64,000 nt of DNA from Neofusicoccum parvum (Eukaryota > Ascomycota > Dothideomycetes > Botryosphaeriales > Botryosphaeriaceae), in assembly GCA_020912385.1 (NCBI GenBank), contig CP087217.1:1550001-1614000 (forward strand), given 5' to 3'. The position numbers were made by a program, and so were the translations under genes. Of this stretch, positions 22,163 through 33,342 are shown piece by piece. A model generated the notes under the pieces. That model was not told where the DNA came from and ran no database searches. It saw nothing but the letters and a program-made list of their open reading frames with translations. The first letter of the stretch is position 1, and every line of letters begins with the position of its first letter.

Positions 22163-23541
22163 CTTGGTGAAGAATCAACGATAGAAACATCCCGAGGGCC
22201 TGTAAAGACATTTCTTGACTTTCTGGCCTGCGTTTCGATTGGCATCTTGAATTGCATATTAGATAGTGTGTGGTCGTAAAGCTTCTGGCAGTTAGCAAAA
22301 TGTAAACTTATTTCTTGATTCTCTTCATTTGCTCATGAAAGGTTTACTGGCTTCTTATGTCTTGGTCTCCAACATGTTCGCAGCAATAAAGCCGAGAAAA
22401 TCTACACGCAAAGCAATAATTTGTATAAGGAATACTGACCGCTAAATGTGGCTGATCCATCTGGACCATCCCACAAACATAAGAGAAGAAGTACTGTATC
22501 ACTTTTATCGATGCGCTATGAAAGTAAGCCATTGTGTGACGTGCGTGATACTATCTCCATAAGTCCTGTGCTGCACCGTTGCAAGGCGCGGCCCGCCTCG
22601 TAAGGCCATGCATTTCTCACGTTTCAATAAATCCTTCCAACGGGACGTTGCCTGACAGCTGGTGGATATGAAACATGCGCAAAGTGGGATGACCCTTTGG
22701 GGGCGCGAAGTTACCGTGGCATTCCCAGAAATGGTCAAGACAGTGACAAGCCTTGCAGGCATGCAGGGATTGCGGGCACCCGATCAGGCCTAAGCAAAGC
22801 GGGCTAAGCTCCCCGTCACTGCCATTTTCCTGCGCCGTTGTCTCGCACAGATGGCAGGAGCAGGCATTCGGCGAACATGGAGAGAACTGCGCCTCACCTG
22901 ACAGAAACTAAAAAATCTTCAGTAGAGGTCCTGGTGCGTTGGGTTTAGGTTGTATCTTGAAACGAGTCGGCGCGTTGTGGTGCGCCGAACTTGATTCCCT
23001 CAATGCAGGCCAGTGGAGTTGAAGCGTTGTCGCACGCTTTGACTACGACTAACACGTATGTTTGTCTCGTCTGTTCATTCACTGATCTTGGAGAACTGCT
23101 ATCATATGCCCGACCGTGAGCCTCGGTAAGCGCAGCCGTCCCGTCATTGAAGGGACCGATCGACAGTCCCCTGACGATCAACCGCCAAACCTTGGGGATC
23201 CGCATTGGGCAATTTCGGGCTTTTGCTTTAGGACGGGCCGCAGGGAACAGCAACCCAATCCGGGGCACGAATGCTATCTACAGCAGGGGCTTCCCGCCAT
23301 CCACCATTGCCGCCTTGCATCGCCTGAGCACCGCTGTAGCAGCTCCATAAATACAATATGACAAGATTAACATGGGATAACTGCCATGACATTGTCACTG
23401 CCGAGAGACCATGCCGCGCAGATAAGTACACCAGACGCTCTTTGATATCGAATGCCACCGTCTTTCGTTGCTCTTCCTTTTCGTTGCTTGCACTCTCTTT
23501 AGTTCTTGTCCCACACATCAAACACTCTTTTCTCCTTTAAA
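22163..23541. other. Intergenic region, no supported gene
   Basis: This is a long spacer of about 1.4 kb. Small frames on both strands show no family signature. The right part is the promoter of the GMC oxidoreductase gene, with a TATA-like cataaata about 195 bases upstream of its ATG. Confidence 0.5.
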
Positions 23542-26145
23542 ATGAAGCAATCAAACTTACTCTCGTTTGCGATTCTCATCGCCCTCTCGAGCATTTCTCA
23601 CAGCAGACCTATTAATGATACATTACTGGACGAATATGACTACATCAGTAAGATCATTAACTAGAAACCGAGAAGGAGACTGCTAACCAATGATACACAG
23701 TTGTCGGAGGAGGTTTGCAGAAGCATACCCGCCAGATCCAGCGTACAATTCTAACTTCTCTCAGGTGCAAGCGGTCTCACAGTCGCCAACCGATTGTCGG
23801 AGGACTCTGATGTAACAGTGCTGGTGCTTGAGGCTGGCCCGGTGGACCAGGACGAAGAATGGATGCGCGTGCCCTTCTTCGTTGGAAACGACCCACAGCC
23901 GCCCGCCAACGCGCTTTCCGGACACCTCGACTACGACTGGCACCTCGGAACCGAACCGCAGACGTATCTTGACGGCAAGACGAGGCACTATCCGCTCGGG
24001 CGCGGGCTGGGCGGAGGAACGCTGGTCAACGGGCTCTTGTGGAATAGGGGGAATGTCGATGACTACAACGACTGGGCTACCCTGGGCAATGACGGCTGGT
24101 CGTGGGACGATATGCTCCCGTATTTCCAAAAGGTAGAGTTTCGCTTATCCCCGGATGGCGCGTTTCAGATGCAACGCCACACATACGAAAAGGGCAACGA
24201 AAGCTAACCCAGATGCGTGCAACCCGCAGAGCGAAGCTTTCTCATACGATGTGTCGCCCGAGTCAGCGACCTCACAGTACTCGATCGACTGTGACCACAG
24301 CGTCCATGGCACCAGCGGCCCTGTCAATGTCAGTTATCAAGCTTACTTTTACGGGGCGACGGAGAACTTCTACTCCGGATTAAACGAGCTCGGGGTTCCC
24401 CTCGCTGGCGACACGAATGCTGGCCTTAGTGCGGGAGCATCATTCCTGCCGATGGGTATTGATGCCACCGCCAAAACTCGTTCTGATGCTCGGAGATCTC
24501 ACTACGATCCCAATGCCGCGCGGGACAACCTTTACGTATTCACTGGCCAATTTGTAACCCGTTTGAACCTGGAGGGTGTCACTCAGCCAGACGATGAGCC
24601 GACTGTTGGTGACTTCTCCGTAGGTCTAGGTTCACAGCAGGGGTTCAAGATCAGTGACATCCTCGACGGGCTCACTGAGAATCTCAACATCTTCAACATT
24701 TTCCCCGGCGACGGTCTCGGAGACTTCAACGGGTTCTGGGCGAAGCGCAGCGCTGAGCCCCAGGAGCCAAACCAATCCCCTCCCCGCCAGAGGAAGCAGA
24801 AGAGGGACAATGACCTCCCCAACATCCGTATCAGCGGCGTGGAGTTCGCAACGGATGCCTCGTCACCGCGTCGAAACGTCACAGCCCGGCGCGACGTCAT
24901 CCTCGCCGCGGGCGCCATCCACACCACCACACTCCTCCAGCTCTCCGGCATCGGCGACAGCAGCTTCCTCACCCAGCACGGCATCTCCACCGCCATCGAC
25001 CTGCCCGGCGTCGGAAACAACTACCAGGACCACTTCATGATCGCGACCAACAACCCCTTCGGCAACACATCCTACGTGGGCCCCAAGGGCTTCGGCGACA
25101 CCGCCACCGACGACGCCAACCGCAACGCCTTCTGGGACACGCACAGCGGGCCCTGGACCGCCGGCCCGCCCAACGGCGTCGCTTTCCCCTCCCTCAAATC
25201 CATGTCGCCCGCCAACACCACCACGATCGCCAACGCCGCGCGCGTGGCGAGCCCAGGCCAGTACCTCACCGACGGCCTCGACGCAACCGTCATCGCGGGC
25301 TGGGAGCGGCAGAAGGCGATCCTCGTGGACGCGCTGGACAACGCCAACCGGTCGCAGTTCGAGGTGCTGAACGACAACGCCGGGCACTTCACGTACAGCG
25401 TGATGCGGCCGTTCAGCCGGGGCACGGTGCGGATCAAGTCGCGGAACCCGTTCGACGTGCCGCTCATCGACCCTCGGTGCGTGTCCATCCCAACCCCGAA
25501 GAGACGCGTTGATGCTGACGGACAGGAAACAGGTACGGCGCCAACCCCACGGACCTCAGCTTCCTCTCCGAGGCGCTGCGGTTCAATCATAGGTTGATGG
25601 CGACGGACGCGATGCGCGCGCTGCAGCCGGACGAGAAGTACCCGACGCCGGCGCAGGTGGCGGACGACGCGCAGCTGCTGGGCGTCGTCAAGGAGGCCAT
25701 CTTCACCGAGTACCACCCCACAGGCACGGCCAGCATGCTGCCGCTCGAGCTGGGCGGCGTGGTGGACGGCCGCCTGAAGGTGTACGGGACGCAGAACCTG
25801 AAGATTGTCGACTCGAGCGTGATGCCGATGATCCCGGCCGCGCACCTGCAGGCGTGCGTGTATGGCGTGGCGGAGAAGGTGAGTTTGCCGAGAGGGTGGG
25901 TGAGCGGGACGTGCTTTTGCTGACGACGCGGCGTGTGGTAGGCTGCGGACTTGATTAAGGAGGATAACAAGAATGCGCCGGAGACAAATGTGGATTCTGG
26001 TGCTGGTGGTGGGGATGGCGGCAATGATTCGTCGCATGACAGCGTAAGTAATCCGTGGGAGGATCTCGTGGACACTGCTCATGGAATGCTCGGAATGATC
26101 AAGGACTCGGCAGACCAGTGGCGTGACGCCGCGACGGGCCATTGA
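23542..26145 (+). CDS. Secreted GMC oxidoreductase
   Basis: Six exons: 23542-23647, 23701-23712, 23765-24132, 24230-25476, 25533-25878 and 25942-26145, giving 760 residues. Exon 2 is only 12 nt. It and its flanking junctions rebuild YDYIIVGGGASGLTVANRL, the FAD-binding GxGxxG of glucose-methanol-choline oxidoreductases. A signal peptide (about residues 1-21) indicates secretion. Later motifs are GRGLGGGTLVNGLLWNRG (GMC signature 1), LAAGAIHTTTLLQLSGIG (signature 2), and the C-terminal active site HPTGTASM with the second His in AAHLQACVYGVAEKAADL. The enzyme oxidises an alcohol or sugar with O2 or another acceptor; the substrate is unknown. It is longer than the usual ~600-650 residues because of an insertion before signature 2, rich in charged residues with two KR pairs, and a Gly/Asp/Ser tail. 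Introns 1 and 2 have strong branch points. Confidence 0.88.
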
Positions 26146-26890
26146 GATGGATCATGGAGGTGGTTTCGGGGGGAGATTTCCTTGCGTGGCGTAAATAGCG
26201 TGCTTAGTGTGGTCTACAAATTGGTCTGCGTTCTAGAGACAGAGAAAGATTTGGGTAATGATTAATATTTGGATTGCTCGTAAGTTGAATAAAAAGGAGA
26301 AAGTAGTGCTACCTGCTTGTTGGCGCAGGGATCAGGTGCTTGTGAGACTGGAGCCGGTGTGATCGTGAGGCTCTTTCCTCAAGCGTTCGACAGGTGGGAA
26401 ATCCGAGTATTGACCTTTGCAGCTGTCGCAGTGTGACGCGCGACGAAGCTGCGATGATCGTTAATCATCTCCATCAGCAAGCTCGTTGGATTCCTGCCGC
26501 CATGCGCCCATTTCTCCTTACAGATACAGCTAGCATTGGTGAGGTGCTTCATTCATAGTGACGCGTGTCGCGTGCTTCAAATGCGGCGCGTCGCCGCAAC
26601 GCGTGCGTTTCGCGTCGGGGTCGTTATCGTTAGCAGACAACTCGACTAAGGCCTGCGACCGGTCATGTGCGGCACGAGACAGGTTCGAAAGCATCAAATG
26701 GTAGATTGTGATGACAAATGGCCAGCGCAAAGATAAAGAGCTGGAGAGGCTGTGCTGGATAAGCAGGCGAAGTTTCGCGCGGGCTGCCGCGGCGGGGCAG
26801 CTGTGCCGCTCGCAGCTCTGGTTCAAAGCCCAAGGCTCCCATCTCTTGATCCTCCACCGTGTCTTCAGCCTCTCTCCCGCCTTCTCGACC
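26146..26890. other. Intergenic region
   Basis: Spacer with short unsupported frames on both strands. It contains the promoter of the GFA-type gene. Confidence 0.45.
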
Positions 26891-27359
26891 ATGGCGACGA
26901 CAACCTATCCGGCGAACTGCCATTGCGGACGCGTCCAGTTCACTGTCACTCTCCCCGACATCACCACCCAGCAAGTTGTGCGCTGCAACTGCTCCATCTG
27001 CACCAGGAACGGCTACTTGCTTGTCTATCCAAAGGTCGAAGATGTCAAGTTCACGTCGGGCGAGTTCCGCCTTGGGGAGTATCGTTTTGGCAACAAAAAC
27101 AAACCTCACAAGTTTTGCATGCTGTGCGGCACCAGCATCCTGATCGACTTCTCAAACTCAACCTGGAAAGAGGAAAGAGAGGTTACCGCCGTCAATGTTC
27201 GTAGAGAAAGCCCTAAACGCGCCCTGCGTCTCATTGCTAACAACTCGGAAGATTCGAACTTTTCAGGGTATTGAGGACATTATGGGAATGCTGAAGTTTC
27301 GCGACGTCGACGGCAAGAATCTTCTTCAGCCACCATACGAGCTCCAAGGAGTGGAGTAA
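26891..27359 (+). CDS. GFA/CENP-V-type zinc-binding protein
   Basis: Exons 26891-27196 and 27267-27359, joined by a 70-bp intron with a GCTAAC branch point, give 132 residues, the usual length for the family. The zinc ligands are visible as CHCGRVQF (residues ~11-18), CNCSIC and CMLCGTS. This is the pattern of glutathione-dependent formaldehyde-activating (GFA)/CENP-V domain proteins. The spliced C-terminus ends in LKFRDVDGKNLLQPPYEL, matching the family's D-G-K-N-x-x-P ending. The donor GTTCGT is not the strongest consensus, but it is the only nearby one that keeps frame. Family members are mostly uncharacterised and bind two zinc ions. Formaldehyde detoxification should not be assumed. Confidence 0.85.
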
Positions 27360-29056
27360 CGAGCGTTTCCAGATATCCAACAGCCGGGGTCGTGGAGCCG
27401 GCAGCGTGGGCCCTGCGATCTAGTCTGCTAGCACCCGTCTGGGAAGATGATTCACTGCACCCAAGACACATGTTTCGGCCCCAACACACATTACCGTGGT
27501 TAAATGTGCTTGAAATATTTGAAGCCTTTATGGCCTTGTACTTCTCCATAGACTTGCCATGCATATAGAGACTGGCCGCCGATTACGCGGCTTTTCGAGC
27601 AACCAGATACCGCCTTTCCAGTAATGGGCTTGCCCTGTCCTACGACAACGCCGATGTACTTCTGGGCAGGACCGCTCAGCTCATCCAAGCTTACAGTTCT
27701 TCACCTCACGACGACTCCTACGAGCATAAATGCTATCTTCAAGAAGGCTACAAAAGGGGATTTACTGTATCATTTTCCACGACTGGGAGCGTTTGCTTCG
27801 AAAATCAAGGCGCACGCTCCATTAACTCACGCTTGATAGTAGGAGAATCGAGAGTGAGAAGTCTAGTAATGTAATATTCCGCTTACGAACTACATGATGA
27901 AAGATTCTCTTCTCCATCAAGGATAGTAATTCCCAGTCCTGAAGAAGACTGACGTTTCAGGTCCCCCGGACACGCCAGAAAAAGTGGTAATGCAAGTTCC
28001 TTAGGGTTTGCCCGCATGGTGTACACCTGCCTCTCTACCCCACGAGCGGACTTCAGGCATCCCAGTATGATTAATATTAAGGGATGCTGAAGTATGTACT
28101 TCATACTGTGGTGTTACTGTTTTCCGACAAGCACAGTAACGTGAGTAGTTATATCATCCGCCGAGAGCTCTGTTATCTTCTCCAAAGTCGATTCCCGTCG
28201 AGGCCCGCTCGACAATGACTTCAGCTAGTTCAGTTCTTCACGCTAGCCATCAGCTGCTTGACCCATCTTCTCTACCCTCGCATTCGTACGCGGGCCGTAC
28301 CTGTCATCCAGCTCGGTCCGAGAAGGATGCGCCGGACCGGCACACAAGGTTCAGGCCATCTGTAGTCAACAGGCTTTCCGGGTCTGGCCACAAAGTAAAC
28401 AATTATTCTCAACCAGCACATCCGGCAGTTAGTGGTCTGACCTCTTTAGACTTTCGTTTTTTCGGCAGTCCGGCGTGTTGTATTGGCTCATGCTGTCGGT
28501 GGCGCTCGGACGTTATTGGGAAGCTTAAGTCTAAGAATAGTCAATTTCGCTGGACACCGCTCGAGCCGCAACACCATTCCTTTCTCAATAACGTCAGCAG
28601 ATTTCCGAGCTACCGAATTCATCAATCTGCTAAATTAGGCGTCCAATCGTGTCCCAGCGGCCCACCCCGCAATGCTTGTTACTGCGGCGCACCGTTGCCA
28701 AGTTGGTTCTGGCCCAGTCATGCTGCGTGCTGCACTGCACTTCACTGGTCCAGTTGTAAGGCCAAGCTGTCAGCCGCCACGGAAGAGGGCGGGAAAGGCC
28801 TGCACTAGTGTAGATCGCTAGGGATTGCCGACCTGAAGTTGGGTTGAAGATGGTATGTCCTTGATCTGAATATGGAATGCCTTTGGTCTGTCCACCGCCA
28901 CTGAGACTCTATAAAATGGGCCTTCGAACCCACGACGTCAGGTCCCATCAGCATACTCTCCATCCCTCTCAGAAGCCTCAGCCAAGAAACTCAGGCTCGC
29001 CCTCGAACTCTGTCCGTTCCAGAGTCGAGGCAATCACCTGCTCGTTCCCTGCCACC
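27360..29056. other. Intergenic region upstream of peroxidase
   Basis: About 1.7 kb without a supported gene. A 197-codon open frame at 28215-28808 starts with ATG but shows no domain, signal peptide or compositional match to neighbours and is treated as chance. The right end is the peroxidase promoter. Confidence 0.5.
28910..28916 (+). promoter_or_regulatory. TATA box of the peroxidase gene
   Basis: The sequence tataaaa lies 147 bases upstream of the ATG at 29057. It overlaps an in-frame ATG at 28916, which makes that upstream ATG an unlikely translation start. Confidence 0.6.
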
Positions 29057-30064
29057 ATGCACTTCACACGAGTCGTCTCCACCGCGGCGTGCATCATCAC
29101 GTCCGCCCACGCTCTCTCATTCCCTTCTTTTGATATCCCATCCATCAACCTCCCATCAATCAAGCTATTCACACGCCAATCCTCCTGCCCCGCCGTCTGG
29201 AGCTCCGTCTCCGCCGACCTCACCAGCGCCTTCGTCACCAACGGCGAATGCAACGACCTCGCGCGCGCCACGCTCCGCCTCGCCTTCCACGACATGGGCA
29301 CCTTCAGCCTCTCCGCGCCCTTCACCGCGCCCGCCGGCGGCGGCGCCGACGGCTCCCTCCTCCTCAACGACGACGAGATGACGCGCCCCGAAAACAACAA
29401 CGACCCGGTCAAAAACTCGCGCGCCTTCCTCCTCACCCTCCAAACCAAGCACTCCGTCGGCGCCGCCGACCTCGTCGCCTTCGCCGCCTCGACCGCCGTC
29501 GCCAGCTGCCCGGGCGGGCCGCTCGTGCGCACCGTAGTCGGGCGACGCGACAGCAGCGCGGCGGCGGCGCCGCGGTTGCTCCCTCCGGGCTTCGGGGCCG
29601 GCGCGGATCACGACGCCATCCTCGCGCTGTTTCGCGACAAGGGCTTCAGCCCGTCCGAGCTGTCGGCGCTGATGGGCGCGCACAGCGTCGCGCGCTCCTT
29701 CGACCAGCCCCAGCTGCCGCGCGGCGCCCCGCTGGACTCGTCGATCGGGAAGTTTGATGTCAAGTACTACGAGGAGATGCTGGCGGCGAGCCCGCCGGCG
29801 GGCGTGGGGCGCTTGGATAGCGATGTTAATCTGTCGAAGCCGGGGACGACGGTGGGGGATCAGTTTAAGCGGTTTGTGGGGGATCAGGCGAGGTTTCAGG
29901 AGAGGTTTGCGGATGCGATGTTTAAGCTGAGCGTGCTGGGGATTCCGCAGGCGGATGTGGCTGGGTTTGTGGATTGTACGGGGGTGGTGACTGGGGGGAC
30001 GAGGAGGAGGGACGTTAAGGGGGCGGCGATCTTGGCGAGGGCGAGGTGGGGTGATGAGGAGTGA
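29057..30064 (+). CDS. Secreted heme peroxidase (fungal class II-like, plant peroxidase superfamily)
   Basis: A single exon of 335 residues. The frame extends 180 bases upstream, but the ATG at 29057 has a perfect gccaccATG context and starts a clear signal peptide (MHFTRVVSTAACIITSAHA). The distal heme pocket is RLAFHDMGTF (catalytic Arg and His), followed by GGGADGSLLL with Ca-binding Asp and Ser. The proximal heme ligand is the His of LMGAHSVARS. The protein uses H2O2 to oxidise organic substrates outside the cell. I do not see a clear manganese site or the exposed Trp of lignin peroxidase, so a generic or low-redox peroxidase is the safer name. Third-position bases switch from C-rich (first ~500 bases) to G-rich (last ~350 bases). 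Confidence 0.88.
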   Translation: MHFTRVVSTAACIITSAHALSFPSFDIPSINLPSIKLFTRQSSCPAVWSSVSADLTSAFVTNGECNDLARATLRLAFHDMGTFSLSAPFTAPAGGGADGSLLLNDDEMTRPENNNDPVKNSRAFLLTLQTKHSVGAADLVAFAASTAVASCPGGPLVRTVVGRRDSSAAAAPRLLPPGFGAGADHDAILALFRDKGFSPSELSALMGAHSVARSFDQPQLPRGAPLDSSIGKFDVKYYEEMLAASPPAGVGRLDSDVNLSKPGTTVGDQFKRFVGDQARFQERFADAMFKLSVLGIPQADVAGFVDCTGVVTGGTRRRDVKGAAILARARWGDEE

Positions 30065-30287
30065 TGTTTTTTGCGCTATATCCCCTTTGCTGTTGAGGTT
30101 TCTTTTCTGTTTCCTGTTTCCTTGTTGGTTTGGACGATACCAGTTTTGTTGGGGTGCATCGGGATGGGCTGCTGCATAGCGTAGATTTCCGTTTTGTCTC
30201 CCTCCATTAGAGATAGATACAGGGCATGACGATGAATGTGTAATTTCTTTTCTAGTCCATTTGCAAGGCTCCCCCTTCTTTTCATTG

Positions 30288-32946
30288 TTACAGCACAGAC
30301 TCTAATGTCAGCACTGCACGTCCCTTTTTGTCTTGTCCTGCACTCTTCAGCTGCTTCCCAGTCTTGTCAACCACAATCCTCTTCTCGCCAACAGGCAAGA
30401 TGACATCCAGGCTCTTCCACACAGGCTTAAAGCCGTCAGTATTAGCCGCAAAATCCACGACGATCTCCTTCTCTGTGGCGCTGTGGCGGAAAGTGAAGGA
30501 AGAGATGGCGCCGGAGATCGTCACTCCATCATCCTCATACCACGTCGTCTCAAACCACTTCCCTCCCGTCCGCGCCGGGAAGATCTCCACACCACGGTAG
30601 TCATCCGCGGGGAGATTCGCTGGATTCTCCTTATCACCAGATGACAATACCTGCACGTCCTTGCCCACCGGGACGGCACTTCCCACCTTCGCCAAAACGG
30701 GTATGCTATCCTTCCACTTGGACTCGATCGTCACCCACTGCCCAGCAGCCAGGTACTGATACGGCGCGTTGAGGTTCAGGAACTCAGCGGCCTCCTCGCC
30801 CGCCTTCTTTGGGAGGTACATCCTCGCGGTCTCCTCGCCGGGCTGGAAGACACCGCCGACGAGCAGGGCGTCGCCCAGCCAGAACTGCGTCTCGCCACCC
30901 TTGAGCGCCTGGCACCACACCTCGGGGTCGGACTCGTAGCCCCAGCCGGTCCAGCGCTGCGGCGGGGTGGCGGCCATGTGGCTCTCGAGGTGCAGCGAGT
31001 AGATGAACGGCAGCATCTGGTAGCGGCGCTTGATGGTATCCCTGACCAGGGGGGTGATCTCCGGATACATCCACGGCTCGATGACGTCGCCGACCCTGTT
31101 GTTCTCCGGGCTGGTCTTGAAGCAGTTGATGGCGAAGCGCGACGAGTAGATGCCCAGCTGCACCCAGCGCAGCAGCAGCTCGGGCTCGGGCTGCGGGCCC
31201 TCGAAGCCGCCGATGTCGTGGCCGTAGCACTGCAGCAGGCAGGCGCCGGCGGTCAGGCTCAACGCGTTCGACCCCTTCATGCCGTCCCAGCTGGACACGT
31301 TGTCGCCGCTCCACGACGACGAGCAGTAGCGCATGGAGCCGGCGGTGGCGCTGCGCGTCAGCACGAACGGCCGCTCGTCCGGCCGCACCGCCAGCAGCGC
31401 GTCGTGCGACGCCTTGCCGTTCAGCTCGGTCTGCAGCGCGCGGCCCCAGAGCCCGACGGCGGCGCTGCCGCGCGCGCGCTCCCTGGCCGCGGCCGTCACG
31501 GCCTGCGCGCCGGCGTCCAGCGCGCAGGCCCAGCCGTCGTGGGCGATGGTGTACTCGTTGTTGTCGTTCCACATGCAGTCGATGCCCTGCTCGCGCAGCG
31601 CCCGCACGCCGTCGTACCACCACTCGAAGCCGGCCTTGGACGTGAAGTCGATGTGGCCGCCGACGCCGCTCTCGCCGCCGCCCGCGCTCCACAGCCGCGC
31701 CTCGGCCGACGCGCCCGTGGCCGGGTCGGTGAAGAAGGCGCCAGCGTCGCGCAGCGCGGCGTAGGCCGGGTGGCTGGCCAGCACGTACGGCTTGATGTTG
31801 GCGATCAGCCGGATGCCGCGCGCGTGGTAGGCGTCGATCCAGGCCTGCGGGTCCGGGAAGCGGTGCCGGTTCCAGGTGAAGACGTTGCGCGTCTTGGGCT
31901 CCGTCTCGGCCACCGTGTAGCCCGACGACATCTGGAACCCCGAGCACGGGATGTCGTGCTCGCGCAGCTTGTCGGCGAACTCCATCAGCGCGTCCGCCGC
32001 CCGCGGCTCGTCGAGCATGGAGTCTGCGCGGCCGTCAGTTGGAATGGACAGCGGGGGTTGGCGGAGGAGAACAGGGGAACTCACACTTCATGCCGCCCGC
32101 CAGGTAGCCGAATGCCCACCGCGGCACGCGCAGCGGCTTGCCGACCAGGTCGGCGTACACGCGCACGACGTCGGCGATGGTGCGGCCGGTGATCAGGTAC
32201 TCCTCGAGCCCGCCGTGGTCCTGGCGGTACACCTTGAAGTGGCCCCACAGCCCGTCCATCTCGGAGCCAACCGAGTACGTGCCGCGCGAGTGCGAGGTCG
32301 AGAAGATGCCGACCACCCCCGTGGGCGTGGCGTTGATGAGCAGCGGGATGTGCTTGTACATCGGGTCCGTGCGGTACACATCGTAGCCTGGAGTCTGGTT
32401 AGTTTTGCTTGCGGAGGGCGCTGGGGGTGGGGACTCACCGAAGCAGTCCGTGGCGGAGAGCACGAAGTGGCGGTTCGACAGGTCCATGGGCGCCGGCTTC
32501 TCGCCCAGCCCGATGTGCAGCGTGTGGCGGTTGTAGCGCGTGTAGTGCGCAACTCCAGTGCCGTCGATGACATAGGATCGGAAGGGCAGGTCGGTGTGGA
32601 TGGGTGTTTTTGCGTCTGAGAACTGCAGACTGACGAGTGGGGTGTCCGACCAGTCGACTGTTGCGGTCACGCCATTATGGGTGAATTTCTTGGTGCTTTC
32701 CGTGGCGGTGGCCTCGGGCTTCTCACTGCCCAGGCCAGCCTCTGGAAGCGGAGCGCTGGGGTGCGGCGGCAAGGGGTGCTTGTTTGATGTGAAGGTTGTG
32801 CGGTAGAGGTTGGGACGGAGGAGCTCGAACGAGAAGTCACATGAGACATCGGAGCTGCTGCTCTGCAGGAACAGGCTGGACGGGCCAGCGGCGTCCTTGC
32901 TGCTGGCAGTCCAGTTGCGGGGCACGAGTTCAGCCTGGGGAGCCAT
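30288..32946 (-). CDS. Intracellular GH31 glycosidase (alpha-glucosidase/alpha-xylosidase type)
   Basis: Three exons read right to left: 32946-32439, 32387-32085 and 32023-30288, giving 848 residues. The introns are 51 bp and 61 bp with GTGAGT donors. The junctions restore DCFGYDVYRTDP and GGMKYSMLDEPRAA. The catalytic nucleophile is the Asp of CMWNDNNEY, and the acid/base Asp is in WSGDNVSSWDGMK. IGGFEGPQPEPELLLRWVQLG and the C-terminal beta domains follow as in GH31 enzymes. There is no signal peptide, so it should act inside the cell on imported oligosaccharides. The NDNNEY form suggests a subgroup distinct from secreted starch alpha-glucosidases. An MFS permease starts 396 bases away on the opposite strand, so the pair could import and hydrolyse a substrate. 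That link is inference. Confidence 0.9.
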
Positions 32947-33342
32947 CTTGACACTTGGGTTCTGCTCCGCCAACTGACCCGAAAAGCAGCTCCATAAATG
33001 GGCAGCAGCTGGTCGGTCTCGTCGGCCGACGCACAGCTGGTGGTCGCTGCCCCGTCGGTCTTCGGCGATCAAACCCGAACTCAGCTGATTCCCCGCTTCT
33101 CGCCGGCCCCCCCGCGCACGCTAATTTCCCCATGGGGATTGCACCAATGCTGCGCGGATCGCTCCAAACCACCGAAAAGCCGAGACTAGCCCGCATCCAC
33201 GCCTCTCTCGGGGCAAAGGGTTGGTCGTGCGGCTTTAAGGCCTTCCCTGCTGGAAACCTCAACTCCACAACTTTCTCCACATCGCTCGCATTAGTTGTGT
33301 CAATCAACCCAGGCATTCCTCGTTCTATTTTGGTCGATCACC
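32947..33342. promoter_or_regulatory. Bidirectional promoter between GH31 and MFS permease genes
   Basis: 396 bases lie between two divergent ATGs. It contains a perfect 10-bp palindrome gtcggccgac at 33021-33030 with a CGGCCG core, flanked on both sides by CAGCTGG direct repeats (about 33005 and 33034). CGG-containing palindromes are typical Zn2Cys6 binding sites. Regulatory use is inferred. Confidence 0.5.

Noticed and set aside
28215..28808. 197-codon ATG-started frame upstream of the peroxidase
   Set aside because: No domain, signal peptide or splice context, and composition unlike neighbouring genes. It lies where the peroxidase promoter is expected.
30978..32192. 404-codon plus-strand frame over the GH31 gene
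   Set aside because: Antisense of conserved GH31 coding sequence with no recognisable protein features.
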